The position numbers were made by a program, and so were the translations under genes. Below, in pieces: positions 34,247 to 45,537 of a stretch of 64,000 nucleotides of DNA (within the stretch, counting starts at the first letter, position 1; every line of letters starts with the position of its first letter). This stretch comes from Centrapalus pauciflorus (lineage: Eukaryota; Streptophyta; Magnoliopsida; Asterales; Asteraceae), in assembly GCA_020465985.1 (NCBI GenBank), contig JAANYP010000760.1, positions 713,867 through 777,866 on the forward strand. The letters are read 5' to 3'. The notes under the pieces are model-generated. The model did not search any database, was not told where the DNA came from, and saw only the letters and a program-made list of their open reading frames with translations.

Positions 34247-34640
34247 GTCCATTTGGTTGGACGTAATGGATTGATAAAAGAATGTAATTGATAAGGTAAT
34301 GAACAATGTAATGGAATGAATCATTACGGTTTCTTGTCGTGTTTGTTTATATTATTGGAATGAAATGAGTTATTACTATACGTTGTTTGGTAGGTAAAAA
34401 AAAATAAAAGGAATGAAATGAAATTGAATAAAAATACTTTAAAATTACTAGAATTCTATTCCATTTCTCGAGGAATGAAAAAAACACATCCCATCCTCAA
34501 GGAATGAAAATCAACATAGGTGAAGGAATCACATTCCTTACGCAATGATTCATTCCATTATCACGGGATAAACAAACAACTTCTTTTCATTCCGTCGTAA
34601 TAATTCATTCCATTCCATCTTCCATTACGGCGTAACAAAC
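34247..34640. mobile_element. Palindromic MITE, GTAATGGA-rich
   Basis: The left arm (TGGACGTAATGGATTGATAA, AATGGAATGAATCATTACGG) is mirrored on the right (AATGATTCATTCCATTATCA, CCATTACGGCGTAACAAACA). The GTTTGTTTAT/ATAAACAAAC words are also paired. No reliable target duplication. Confidence 0.6.
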
Positions 34641-35076
34641 ACTGTCGTAGAGTCGTAATTATTGGTATATGTTTTGATTTTCTTTGTATTATCATCCTCT
34701 TTGTGTTAATTTGACATAACTATATTTAAAAGTCTATAGAAATGTATTTTCAATACATAAAATAATAATACTAAAAAATATTGATGAACACTAGAACAAC
34801 ACAAGCAACTCAACTCAAAAACACATTTTTGTAAAGTGGGGTGAAACAGGATACAAGGGAGAAAAAAGCATGGGAATACATCTTTAATCAGGTGTATGGA
34901 AGCTGCAAAATATTTTATGAATATTTATTTAATGTGCAAAATAATTTATGAATATTTATGTTGTAGATTTTCTGAAGAAATGTTGCAGTAAAAGTTATTG
35001 AATTCATGAATAAAAACTTACCTCAATAAATGTTAAAATTTATAACTATTTGTGACTGTTATAGGTTTTTAAAATA

Positions 35077-35482
35077 GAGAGAATTTCATATATATCTTTG
35101 TAAATTTTAAAAATCATGCATATATTCTTGCAAACTTCCTTATTACATATATACCCTTTTAAACCTGTAAATCTCACGTATATATCCAAATAACTAATTT
35201 TCAATTTCTTTTATCATTTAAAAAATGTAAAATGTGATTTCTTATTTAATTTATTATTGAATTAAATAAGAAATGATATTTATTTATTTTTTTAATTTAT
35301 TTTTGTTGGGATTTAAGGTATTCAAAAAAATTTTAAATGATTAAATAAACTGAAAAAATAATCATTTAGATATATAAGTGAGATTTAAAGATTTAGAAGT
35401 ATATATATATATGTAATAAGGAATTTTGTAAGAATACATGCGTAATATTTAAAGTTTACAAAGATATATATGAAATTTTCTG
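35077..35482. mobile_element. Foldback MITE with 10-bp TSD
   Basis: Ends GAGAGAATTTCATATATATC and GATATATATGAAATTTTCTG. Flanked by TTTTAAAATA on both sides (35067-35076 and 35483-35492). Long palindromic arms. A related half-element lies at 52434-52548. Confidence 0.8.
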
Positions 35483-35699
35483 TTTTAAAATATTAGATAT
35501 AGTTGTTGGTTAAAGAATGTTAGAATGTAACTGTAAAATGTGTTGCCTCATTTGCTTTATGGTCATGGTTATCTGAGTATCATAATTCTTGAATAAGAGT
35601 TGATTTTATCATTGAAGATTGTAGTAATAAATAACGTTCGAATGATAAAAGTCACCGTAAAAACGGTGAAAAGATACTTGAAACCAGACGAAAAAAACA

Positions 35700-36170
35700 T
35701 AATATAACAGTTGTAAGGATCACCGTAAATACTCACAACAGATTTTCTCCTTAAGGCGTTTGTTTCAACCTTGAATCTACAGAACCATTTGCCAAATAAA
35801 CTCAAATTTTTTTGATTTAAGCGACTCAATCCCAAGCCACCAGATTGTTTTGAAAAAAATAACTTTCGGTCAAGCAACCCAATGAATTTTACGCTCCGAT
35901 TCATTGAATCTCCAAAAGAACTTCCTACGAAGCCGGTCAAGTTTTTGAATAATTGCTTTCGGGGCCCTAAACAAGGAAAGGTAATAGAAAGATAGATTGT
36001 TCAACGAAGCCATTATCATAGTCAATCACAGAAAGAATACTAGCCTTCCATTGCCTCAATCTTCTAGAAACACCATCAATGCACCTCGTTCTTCATTTTG
36101 CATTAATCGGTTCAAAATTTCTTCACGTAAGTTATTCGATCATATATTGTTGATCGGTAGTACTCCCATG
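35700..36170 (-). pseudogene. LINE (L1-type) reverse transcriptase remnant
   Basis: The minus strand gives, in shifting frames, YYLSLFRAPKAIIQKLDRLRRKFFW, which I split as YYLSLFRAPKA + IIQKLDRLRRKFFW, then SERKIHWVA, an in-frame TGA where the family has Trp, and after a frameshift near a T run GGLGLSRLNQKNLSLFGKWF. This order is typical of the C-terminal part of plant non-LTR reverse transcriptases. No intact gene. Confidence 0.8.
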
Positions 36171-36402
36171 TGTTTGACGATCTTTTAAAAACTAGAAGGT
36201 TTTCTAAAAGGAAGATATATACTTATTTTACCAGACACATGAATGAAGTTTGCAATAAACAAACAGCAATCAAGAAGGTCTACAAAACTAAAGCAATAAG
36301 ATTTTTACTATTATTTATTTATCAAAAAAATATATTATTGCTGAATCAAATCAAATTGACAAAAGAAACCCTTTTCCCATATAAAAGATAAAAAAATATA
36401 TA

Positions 36403-36900
36403 TCTATACTATCAAAAGAGTAACTATACTCATTTCTGGTGAAGCCACGTGTCGTCACCATGAATCGACACGTGGCATTTATAGATTTTAAAAATAATAA
36501 AGAAATTTAAATCAAATCTATCCACATATAATATAATCCACTTTTAAATTCAAATCAAATCAAATCAAACAAAATTTAATACTCTACTGACTTATTAATT
36601 AAATCTATCCAAATCTAATATAATCCACTTTTAAATTCAAATCAAATCAAATCAAACAAAATCTAAAAATCTACTAACTTATTAATTATAAGATAATATA
36701 ATAAAAGTTTAAAAATATATATAAGAAAATAATTACCCTTCATATATATTTAGAAATATACAAAATTAATAAGTCATAATAAATAATAATATCATCTTAT
36801 ATACTTTTGTTTAAAAAATAATATTTATATCTTTATCTTTTTATTTATTATATTTTATATATATTAAAAATATCCGCGTAATACGTGTCTAATAAACTAG
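36403..36900 (+). mobile_element. Helitron (non-autonomous)
   Basis: 5' TCTATACTATCAAAAGAGTA preceded by A. 3' hairpin CCGCGTAATACGTG, then TCTAATAAACTAG followed by T. The interior has two tandem copies of about 105 bp built on TCCACTTTTAAATTCAAATC (near 36520-36665). GCCACGTGTC / GACACGTGGC near the 5' end forms a palindrome. Confidence 0.88.
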
Positions 36901-37710
36901 TATATATAAAATGATATGATAAATTAACTGAAATAAATGAAGAAATAAATTACTAGATAAAAAAAATAAATTCTTTTAGGTTTGGGAGTGGTCTCCATTC
37001 AGGGGCGGATTTAAGGCATGGGGTGTGGTGGCCCAGGCCACCAGTCATTCAAGCCCAGCCCTTAGAAATTTTTTAAAATCTGTTATGGTGCACCCAGCCC
37101 AACATTAGAAGGGACCCAATTAAATTATTATAGCCCAAATAAGAGCCCACAAATTAAAAAAAAACCTAGCAGTGAGCGACCAGGTCCAGGACGTGAAAAC
37201 TGAAAAACTGTTGAATCTCCTTCTGCGCCTCTGCGGTCGCCTGCTTCTACGCCCCTCTCGCCGTTGCTTCTGCGCCAAACGCCGGCGGTTGCTCTCTTTT
37301 CTTCTTCGGCGGTCGCCTGCTTCCCGCCTTCCCTTCTTCTGCGCCGACCGACGACCGACTGCGCCGCTGGCTGCCCCTCTCGGCTTCTCCAGACTCCAAA
37401 TCTCCGATTCCAAGCCAAAAGGTACATATTTCATATTTGGTTAATTAGAAATAGATTATAGATTGTCATTTTATTATTTTAAGACTTTGAGAGTTTGAGT
37501 GTTTTATTAGTAAATTGATAGTTTGATATTAGATTGTTAATTGTTTAGTTAATTGCTTTGTGATTTTAAGACTTTGAGCATTTTGTTTAGTTAATTGATA
37601 CTAACTTGTTAAAATATTAATTATTTAGTTAATTGCTTTGTGATTGAAAGACTTTGTGCTATTGTGTGTCTATGTGTTTTATAAAGTCTTAATTGACAAT
37701 TGTAGGTTCA

Positions 37711-37948
37711 ATGGATAAATTTTTGAAAAGGAAATTATCATTCGGTAGTGGGGAACCTTCAAGTGGAAATGGTTCAAACAATGTTCCACTTGTTAATTCT
37801 ACTCTAATTTCAAATCCTAATTTTAACTCCAAGTTCAATTCCAGTTCAACTCCAAGTCTACTGATTGATGGTGGAAACCAGAAAACATCTTTCTTATCCT
37901 TATGTCTACCGATTGATGGTGGAAATCGTACTTTTCATTTAATTTATA
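37711..37948 (+). pseudogene. Truncated hAT/TTF-type transposase N-terminus
   Basis: After an acceptor-like TTGTAG the frame opens MDKFLKRKLSFGSGEPSSG. The MxKFxKRK start followed by Ser/Asn-rich sequence is typical of plant TTF-zinc-finger hAT transposase proteins. It is cut off by the foldback at 37949, and the zinc finger, catalytic core and dimerisation domain are absent. Confidence 0.7.
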
Positions 37949-38266
37949 GGGTTAACATCGAAAAAACCCCATAAACTTTCCTTAGTTTTGTAATTAAGTC
38001 CCTAAACTTTTTTTCTGATTGTTTAAGTCTCTTAACTATTTTTGTCTTATTCAAAAAACTCACTATCTTTACATGTTTTAGCGATTAAGTCCCTAAACTT
38101 TTTGTTTTATTGGTTGTGTTTTACCTACTCATCCGGTAGACGATCAAAAATAAATACTTCTGAATAATACAAAAATAGTTTAGGGACTTAAACAATCAGA
38201 AAAAAAAGTTTAGAGACTTAATCGTGAAAATAAGAAAAGTTTATAGGGTTTTTTCAATATTAACCC
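37949..38266. mobile_element. Foldback nested in the hAT (MULE type)
   Basis: Ends GGGTTAACATCGAAAAAACC and GGTTTTTTCAATATTAACCC. Exact 9-bp duplication TAATTTATA (37940-37948 and 38267-38275). Arms contain AAGTCCCTAAACTTTTT and its complement. Same family as 59443-59761. Confidence 0.93.
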
Positions 38267-38785
38267 TAATTTATATGTAGTATGTATATATTTGTCATAC
38301 TTTTGGTGCCACCAGCGACTTTATTTTCTAGATCCGCCACTGTCTACATTGGTATGAAAAGAGGACCGGACCGACCACTTCAACCGAGACCTGATGAGGT
38401 CTTCAGCTCAATTCAATGTAAAAAGCCGTTTGTATGAGAACCGGTCAAAACCGACCAGGCTAGCCAAAAACCAGTGAACCGTTTGAGCCGATAGAACCGG
38501 TATTTACAACTTTTTCTCGTAAACTGATCAAAAGTATAAAGAAAAAGAATTAAAAAAATATCTTAAAAGATTAGATCTGACCTTTGTTTTCCATTAAGAG
38601 ACTCTTAAACAGGTCTGAAGTTTAAACTTCAGATCTATAATAAATTAAGATTGTTTGTTTAGGTTTAGACTTAAGAGATTTAAACCTCTAAATTTACCTC
38701 TTAAAATTAAGAGGGTCTTTTCTTTATTTTTAGTTTACAACACTAATTTTATATCTTCCAAACAAACAATCTTAAAATCACCTAT

Positions 38786-39003
38786 TATTCGGATATCTTC
38801 TAGAAAGGAAACCCATTTGAAATTCAAAATAATATTCTTTGGAGATATGTTTTAGTATTCTAATTCTTAGCTTGATTCTTAGCTGATTGTTAGGAGCTAT
38901 TTGTGGAAGTAAATATTGACCTTGATTGTAATTCATCCTATAAAAAGGATCGTTGATATGAACAAAAGGGGACAGAAAAATTCAAAACCATTTAAACTTT
39001 ATA
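38786..39003 (+). repeat. 5' LTR of the copia element
   Basis: 218 bp, TATTCGGATATC...AACTTTATA. It includes a TATAAAAAGG promoter motif near 38939-38948. Confidence 0.95.
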
Positions 39004-39016
39004 TGGTATCAGAGCC
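39004..39016 (+). promoter_or_regulatory. Primer binding site (initiator Met-tRNA)
   Basis: TGGTATCAGAGCC directly follows the LTR and complements the plant initiator methionine tRNA 3' end, as usual for copia elements. Confidence 0.9.
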
Positions 39017-39026
39017 AGGTTGTCTA

Positions 39027-42000
39027 ATGGCCGGTGATGAAGCTAATCCACCGCCACCGGCAAAGATCGAAACAAACTCCCCTTTCTACCTAGGTCCGCA
39101 AGATCGGCCTGGGGATTTTATCACTCCAACACGTCTGAAAAACAACAATTATGAAGAATGGGCAGGAGATGTTCAAATGGCTCTCGAAGCTCGGCGCAAA
39201 TTCGTCTTCTTAGACGGAACAATAAGCAAACCAGTACCACCATGCACTCAAACCGATTGGAATACGATAAATGCGATGCTCGTATCATGGATCATGAACA
39301 CAATCGATCCAGAGGTAAAGTGCAATCTCTCCAAATACAAAGATCCAAGAAAACTGTGGGAAACTCTAAGATCAAGATATGCAGTCACAAATGGACCAAG
39401 AATTCAACAACTAAAATCGGCAATTGCTAAGTGTGAACAGTCAAAGAACATGTCGGTTGCCGACTACTTTGGAAAAATAACAGTTTTGTGGGAAGAATTA
39501 AATAATCATGAACCTTTAATTCAATGTTCTTGTTGTATAAGTTGTACTGCAGGAAAACAACATGAAGAAAGACGAGAAAACGAGCGGCTCCATGAATTTC
39601 TTATGGGCTTGAGTACCGAGCATTATGGAACTCTTCGATCTAATATTCTTTCCCAAGATCCGTTGCCCTCTCTGGATCGTGCTTTTCAACTGGTTGTTCA
39701 AGAAGAACGTGTTCGATCGACTAAGACCACATCTCATGGAAACGGAGGAGACGTAATGGGATTTGCTGTGCATACTGGCGGAATTAAAGGACGAGGAAGG
39801 GGAGAAAGAACTGATCGTTTGAACCTCTCATGTACGCATTGCAAGAAATCTGGACATGATGTATCTCATTGCTTCGAGATAGTCGGGTATCCAGAATGGT
39901 GGGGAGATCGACCAAAAACGGGAAGTACAAGCATGGTAAAAGCAGCAGGTCGTGGCCGTGGGAATCAAAGAGCTAATATTACCATGGTCGGACAAGCTAC
40001 AGATGGAGATAAAGATCCATCGTTAGGAGTATTCTCGGCTGAACAATGGAAGGCTTTGACGGGTCTGTTTGGTAATACGATACTTTCTGAAAACCGAATG
40101 AACGGTAAGTTTATTAAAAACTTATGGATTGTCGACTCTGGAGCAACTCATCATGTTACCGGGAATCTTGACTGTATGATCGATATTCAAAAAATAGTCG
40201 ATTGTCCAGTAGGACTTCCAAACGGTAAAACTGTGATTGCCACTCATCAAGGAAAAGTTCGTTTGACAGATAATATCACTTTAAAACGTGTCCTCTTTGT
40301 TCCTCAATTTAATTGCAACTTGATGTCTGTTTCTCAATTGAGTGATGATACGAGTTGCACAACTTTATTTGATTCGTATATGTGTACAATTCAGGACCAT
40401 TCGAAGGAGCCGATTGGAAAAGGGATTAGGCGGAATGGACTTTACTACTTTGGAGAAGGGGCTACGATTCAACATATTTCAATTGATGAGAAAGGTTCAC
40501 TGTTAGATCTGTGGCATAAAAGAATGGGGCATCCTTCAGAAAAGGTGGTAAAATCACTTCCTCCAGTTGGGAACATAAAGAGTAGTTTAAATAAAGTGTG
40601 TGATGTTTGTTTTCGTGCTAAACATACTAGAGATAAGTTTTCTGTTAGCAATAATATAGCCTCTCGAATTTTTGAAAAAATTCATTGTGATGTGTGGGGT
40701 CCTTATAAACATGTTTCTTCATGCGGTGCTAAATATTTTCTTACTCTGGTTGATGATCATTCTAGAGCCATTTGGGTTTATTTAATGAAAGACAAAACCG
40801 AAGTGTTTCAAATGTTTATGTCTTTTGTGGCCATGATCGAACGACAATTTTCTCAAACAATCAAAATTGTTCAAAGTGATAATGGAACCGAATTCAACTG
40901 TCTTCGTGACTATTTTTCTGCTAATGGCATCTTGTTTCAAACATCTTGTGTCGGAACCCCTCAACAAAATGGCCGAGTCGAGAGAAAACATAGACACATC
41001 TTAAATATCTCTCGTGCTCTTCTTTTTCAAGCCCATTTGCCAATTTTTTTTTGGGGAGAAGCAATTCTCACCGCTGCACATTTGATAAATCGAACACCTT
41101 CTCCTTTACTTAATGACAAAACCCCGTGTGACATCCTTTTCGGTCATACCCCATCTTTTGATGACATCAAAATCTTCGGTTGTCTCTGTTATTCTCATGA
41201 TCAAAGGGCTAAAAGTGATAAATTTGCTAGTAGAAGTCGAAAATGCATCTTTGTTGGTTATCCATTTGGAAAGAAAGGATGGAAACTCTTTGATCTTGAA
41301 ACTAAAGAATTTTTCATATCCAGAGATGTCAAATTTTTTGAAGAAATTTACCCTTTTGTTGACAACGATTTCGCTAAATGTGACATCTCTGATGAGGATG
41401 TACACGAGGATTTTAAACATATTCAAGAAGAAATTATTATTATCGAAGAACCAACTCAGACAAATGAGAATGAGCCAAACATAATCGATAATATTGAGCC
41501 CGCTACTCCTCCTACAGACCCTCCTCCGAGCACGTCTGAGCCAATTGTTCCGGACTCTAACTCTGACACTACAACCCTTGGAAGAGGCATGCGTACTAAA
41601 ATTCCATCGGTTCGTCTCAATGATTATGTTCTCCATACAATTGCTGCAAAAAGTCCATCCACCGCTACTTCCTCTTCCTTCGGTTCCTCAGGTACGCCTT
41701 ATCCTCTAAGCCATTATCTTAATTGTGATAATTATCCAGACCGCCATCGCAACTTTATTGCCGCTATTACTTCTCGGTGCGAGCCACGGTCTTTTAAGGA
41801 AGCCATGCAATATGAAGCATGGAAGGTCTCCATGCAACAAGAAATAAAAGCTTTGGAAGATAACAATACATGGACGCTTGAATATCTTCCTCGAGGAAAA
41901 CGTGCTTTGGGATGTCAATGGGTGTATCGTATCAAGTATTTATCCGATGGGAATGTTGAACGACTCAAATCCCGATTGGTTGTTCTTGGCAATCATCAAA

Positions 42001-43316
42001 AGGCTGGTGTTGATTACACCGAAACATTCGCTCCCGTTGCCAAAATGACCACCGTTCGTGTTTTTCTTGCCATTGCCGCATCTAAAAATTGGGAAGTTCA
42101 TCAAATGGATGTTCATAACGCCTTTTTACATGGCGATCTTAGTGAAGAAGTGTACATGAAGCCTCCACCGGGTTTTGTAACGTCTAATCCAAACTTAGTA
42201 TGTCGGTTACGTAAATCCTTGTACGGCTTAAAACAAGCTCCGCGGTGTTGGTTTGCCAAGCTTGTTTCTGCCTTAAAGGATTATGGATTCTCACAATCTT
42301 ACTCCGACTACTCTTTATTTACTTATGTTAACGGCTGCGTTCAAGTGAATATTCTTGTCTATGTCGATGACCTAATCATTTCCGGAAACGATTCAAGGGC
42401 TATTCAAGCATTCAAAGCTTATCTCAGTGATTGCTTTAAAATGAAGGATCTTGGTGAGTTGAAATATTTTCTCGGAATTGAAGTGGCTCGTACTTCTTCT
42501 GGTATTTTCTTGTGCCAGAGAAAATATATGCTCGATATTCTTTCTGAAACAGGTTTGCTAGGTGCCAAACCATCTGGTTTTCCCATTGAACAAAATCATC
42601 AACTGGGTCGTGCTACTGGTGATCTTCTTACTGAACCCGAAACTTATAGACGTCTTGTTGGACGGCTCATCTATTTGGGGGTTACACGACCGGATCTCGC
42701 ATATTCGGTTCACATTTTATCTCAATTCATGAAAGCTCCTCGAAAAGCGCATTGGGATGCAGCCTTGCGAGTCGTTCGTTATCTAAAGGGTACTCTAACT
42801 CAAGGTATTCTTTTACATTCCAATACTGAATTATCTCTTCACGGCTGGTGTGACTCCGATTGGGCAGCTTGTCCGATTACACGACGTTCTCTTACGGGTT
42901 GGATGGTCTTTCTTGGCAACTCTCTTATCGCTTGGAAAACAAAGAAACAACATACTGTTTCCCGTTCTTCCGCTGAAGCAGAGTATCGTTCTATGGCTGC
43001 TCTCACTTGTGAACTAAAATGGCTCAAAGGTCTTCTCTATAGTTTCGGTATCAATCATCGCCAGTCTATGCGGCTATTCTGCGATAGCCAATCAGCGTTA
43101 CACTTGGCTAAAAATCCCGTTTTTCATGAACGAACTAAACATATTGAGGTAGATTGTCACTTTGTGCGTGATGCTATCGTTGAAGGTCTGATTGCTCCAT
43201 CACATGTCTCGACCAAGGATCAGTTAGCGGATATCCTTACCAAGGCTCTGGGCAAAACTCAATTTGATTATCTCCTTCACAAGTTAGGCATCTCTCCTCC
43301 CGCTGCTCCAACTTGA
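39027..43316 (+). CDS. Ty1/copia gag-pol polyprotein, intact
   Basis: Uninterrupted frame of 1429 aa from the first ATG after the primer site (MAGDEANPPPP); the frame is open further upstream, but only from a TTG inside the LTR. Order: gag of UBN2 type (about 25-210); zinc knuckle C269-C272-H277-C282; protease DSG at D370 (IVDSGATHHVTG); GAG-pre-integrase (LWHKRMGHPS); integrase with D555, D618 and E652 (SDNGTEF, GRVERKH); reverse transcriptase with YVDDL at 1112-1116; RNase H (CDSDWAACPITRRSLTGW) to the end. Integrase before reverse transcriptase is the copia order. All catalytic residues I can check are present and there is no frameshift, so the element may be able to transpose. Stop TGA lies just before the polypurine tract. 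Confidence 0.96.
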   Translation: MAGDEANPPPPAKIETNSPFYLGPQDRPGDFITPTRLKNNNYEEWAGDVQMALEARRKFVFLDGTISKPVPPCTQTDWNTINAMLVSWIMNTIDPEVKCNLSKYKDPRKLWETLRSRYAVTNGPRIQQLKSAIAKCEQSKNMSVADYFGKITVLWEELNNHEPLIQCSCCISCTAGKQHEERRENERLHEFLMGLSTEHYGTLRSNILSQDPLPSLDRAFQLVVQEERVRSTKTTSHGNGGDVMGFAVHTGGIKGRGRGERTDRLNLSCTHCKKSGHDVSHCFEIVGYPEWWGDRPKTGSTSMVKAAGRGRGNQRANITMVGQATDGDKDPSLGVFSAEQWKALTGLFGNTILSENRMNGKFIKNLWIVDSGATHHVTGNLDCMIDIQKIVDCPVGLPNGKTVIATHQGKVRLTDNITLKRVLFVPQFNCNLMSVSQLSDDTSCTTLFDSYMCTIQDHSKEPIGKGIRRNGLYYFGEGATIQHISIDEKGSLLDLWHKRMGHPSEKVVKSLPPVGNIKSSLNKVCDVCFRAKHTRDKFSVSNNIASRIFEKIHCDVWGPYKHVSSCGAKYFLTLVDDHSRAIWVYLMKDKTEVFQMFMSFVAMIERQFSQTIKIVQSDNGTEFNCLRDYFSANGILFQTSCVGTPQQNGRVERKHRHILNISRALLFQAHLPIFFWGEAILTAAHLINRTPSPLLNDKTPCDILFGHTPSFDDIKIFGCLCYSHDQRAKSDKFASRSRKCIFVGYPFGKKGWKLFDLETKEFFISRDVKFFEEIYPFVDNDFAKCDISDEDVHEDFKHIQEEIIIIEEPTQTNENEPNIIDNIEPATPPTDPPPSTSEPIVPDSNSDTTTLGRGMRTKIPSVRLNDYVLHTIAAKSPSTATSSSFGSSGTPYPLSHYLNCDNYPDRHRNFIAAITSRCEPRSFKEAMQYEAWKVSMQQEIKALEDNNTWTLEYLPRGKRALGCQWVYRIKYLSDGNVERLKSRLVVLGNHQKAGVDYTETFAPVAKMTTVRVFLAIAASKNWEVHQMDVHNAFLHGDLSEEVYMKPPPGFVTSNPNLVCRLRKSLYGLKQAPRCWFAKLVSALKDYGFSQSYSDYSLFTYVNGCVQVNILVYVDDLIISGNDSRAIQAFKAYLSDCFKMKDLGELKYFLGIEVARTSSGIFLCQRKYMLDILSETGLLGAKPSGFPIEQNHQLGRATGDLLTEPETYRRLVGRLIYLGVTRPDLAYSVHILSQFMKAPRKAHWDAALRVVRYLKGTLTQGILLHSNTELSLHGWCDSDWAACPITRRSLTGWMVFLGNSLIAWKTKKQHTVSRSSAEAEYRSMAALTCELKWLKGLLYSFGINHRQSMRLFCDSQSALHLAKNPVFHERTKHIEVDCHFVRDAIVEGLIAPSHVSTKDQLADILTKALGKTQFDYLLHKLGISPPAAPT

Positions 43317-43323
43317 GGGGGGG
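43313..43323 (+). other. Polypurine tract
   Basis: TGAGGGGGGG-type run directly before the 3' LTR, the start site of plus-strand synthesis. Confidence 0.8.
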
Positions 43324-43541
43324 TATTCGGATATCTTCTAGAAAGGAAACCCATTTGAAATTCAAAATAATATTCTTTGGAGATATGTTTTAGTATTCTA
43401 ATTCTTAGCTTGATTCTTAGCTGATTGTTAGGAGCTATTTGTGGAAGTAAATATTGACCTTGATTGTAATTCATCCTATAAAAAGGATCGTTGATATGAA
43501 CAAAAGGGGACAGAAAAATTCAAAACCATTTAAACTTTATA
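43324..43541 (+). repeat. 3' LTR of the copia element
   Basis: 218 bp, same sequence as the 5' LTR by eye. Confidence 0.95.
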
Positions 43542-43620
43542 CCTATTAATTTCAGATGTGATTTTCAGACTTCAGACATTTAACCTCTTAAAAACAAATA
43601 ACATCTAACTCATCCACCAT

Positions 43621-45530
43621 CTTCATCGTTTTTTTTAACAACAAAAATGAAAGCTACCACGGAGCTACATAAATTGCTTCTGCCCTTAGTTTTGTTGCAT
43701 CCACCGGTGGATAAATATCGTTCAAAGAGAGGAGAGAGTCGTTAAAGTATTAAACAACTTTGATAGTGGTAAGAGAGAAACAAACGATAAAGAGATTGCT
43801 ATTCGTATCCCTTTTTACTAACCATGCATTTCATTTGGAACGCTACATAAATCCTATTAACCAATTATATTTTAATATAAATATTAAAAAATTAAAAAAT
43901 GGGATGCGTGCGAACAGAATTGACCGATGATAAACGATTGCAAACTTGCACAGAAAGCAAATGAGTTTCTCCTTTCTACACTTGAAAGTTGAAAACATGC
44001 CCTATTGTATTGCCCTATTATACAATTGTAGTGGCTTTTGTATTTTTTTTTTTTTAGTTATCTATATATACGCATTATTAATAATTTTTATAATTGTTTA
44101 ACCAGTTGCTTAATTATAAGATATAAAAAAGTTTTATATTTTTTTAATTCTATAATTATTAAATAATAATTCTAACAACCAGTTTTGGAACCGGTTGGAC
44201 TTGTCCGGTTCTCAAAATCATTAAATGACCGGTTTGACGTTGAGTCCGAATTTCAAGATATTGGTTGTCTTCCTCCATCGATGTGTTCCACTGAACACAT
44301 CAGTGTTATATCTGCACATCATCTTTTCACTTTTTTTTTTTATCATTTTCATCTTTTTATCCCGTCGAAACTAACTTGGTATAGAGATAAACAAAAAACG
44401 TGTTTAACCCTAATCGATCCAGACCAAATATTTTTAGGTCAGTTCACGGTTTCCATAAATCCTTTTCGGTTCTTGGTTCGGTTCTGGTCTGGTTTTATAT
44501 CTTTTTCATTATAAAAGTAAAAAAAAAGGGGATTGAATCGAATTCGGAACTGTACCGAACCAGATTCAATAAGTGTATTTAGCTCTGGTTCTCGGTTCTA
44601 ACATTTTTGGCATTTTGGGTTTGGACCGGTTCGAATACCGAACTCATCCCTGCCATAGTAGTCTCTTTTTCTTCATATTTCTCGGTAAATTGATACCAGC
44701 ATGTTGCACATTGCAACAAACCTACAATACCGCCATAGGGGTGGTGTTTCATGTCGTGCCAATGGCATTGGCATCTTCCCGCCATGTCATGTTGTTGACC
44801 ATTCCGCACACCCTTGTGATAATATCAAGGAGCAGTAAAAAAGTTTGGACAAAAACGTGAAATTAAATGAAAACGAGGATCCAACACGAAAAAAGTGATA
44901 TGAACACAACTCGAATCCAAAGCAAGTTGAAAACGAGTTGACACAAAAAGTTTTGGATCTATTTAGGGTCAAGCTAAGTTATCCAAAAAGTTATGTGACT
45001 AACCATTTGGACTTTTAAGAAATATAGAAGTTAAACGAAAATGTTAATAAAAACTCTAAAAGGTAAAACAATTAAAAGTCATAATTATGTTGAACATGTA
45101 TTTATTTACTTAATTTTGAGCAAAATGTATTGTTTTAATTGTTTTTTTGGGTTATGTAAATTCTATCCTTCCATTTTAAATTTCAACTAAAAAAATTGAT
45201 TACCTACTATAAAGTTTAAACTTTGAATATTTACTATGAAAAATAAAATAAAATTTAAAACAAAATCCAAACTTGAAAAATAAAAATTTAAAACAAGCAA
45301 CGAGACAATCCATAGGTCGACATGAACTTGACAAGAAAAAAGTTGACACGACACGGACTTATATGGGTCAACATAATTTTAAGACTAAAACCTATCAATG
45401 TGAATAATACAACTCGAAACACTACCCGATTGTCAGCCTAAACTAAATGTGTATTCGTTTGTGACCAATTGACCATTGGACTTATTGGGTTGAATAACTT
45501 GTTGATTTAGGTTGTGTTCTTTTAAGGCTA
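43621..45530. other. Intergenic, no gene recognised
   Basis: AT-rich. 44170-44660 has scattered CCGGTT words like those at 1.0 kb. About 45300-45430 has GTTGACACGACAC / CAACTCG words typical of dispersed plant repeats. No bounded element. Confidence 0.4.
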
Positions 45531-45537
45531 ATAAGTA

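Larger units (their letters stand above)
37002..38342 (+). mobile_element. hAT-like element with a transposase first exon
   Basis: Ends CAGGGGCGGATTTAAG and TCTAGATCCGCCACTG. Near-perfect 8-bp duplication TCTCCATT/TCTACATT (36994-37001 and 38343-38350). It contains a GC-rich leader (37200-37420), an intron-like stretch, and a short coding start at 37711. This is a deletion derivative of an autonomous element. Confidence 0.85.
38786..43541 (+). mobile_element. Complete Ty1/copia LTR retrotransposon
   Basis: Two 218-bp LTRs that read as identical, 5-bp target duplication CCTAT (38781-38785 and 43542-43546), primer binding site, intact gag-pol and polypurine tract. The LTR ends are TATTCGG...TTTATA and not TG...CA. 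The element is 4756 bp, and identical LTRs imply a recent insertion. Confidence 0.96.
38585..43620. mobile_element. Palindromic MITE split by the copia insertion
   Basis: Pre-existing element: the left part 38585-38785 (TTAAGAGACTCTTAAACAGG, TCTGAAGTTTAAACTTCAGA) and the right part 43547-43620 (GACTTCAGACATTTAACCTC) are mutually inverted. A related fragment lies at 54790-54885. Confidence 0.65.

Noticed and set aside
38916..39026. Copia polyprotein starting inside the LTR
   Set aside because: That start is a TTG and the segment spans the primer binding site; the first ATG after it (39027) gives a normal gag N-terminus.
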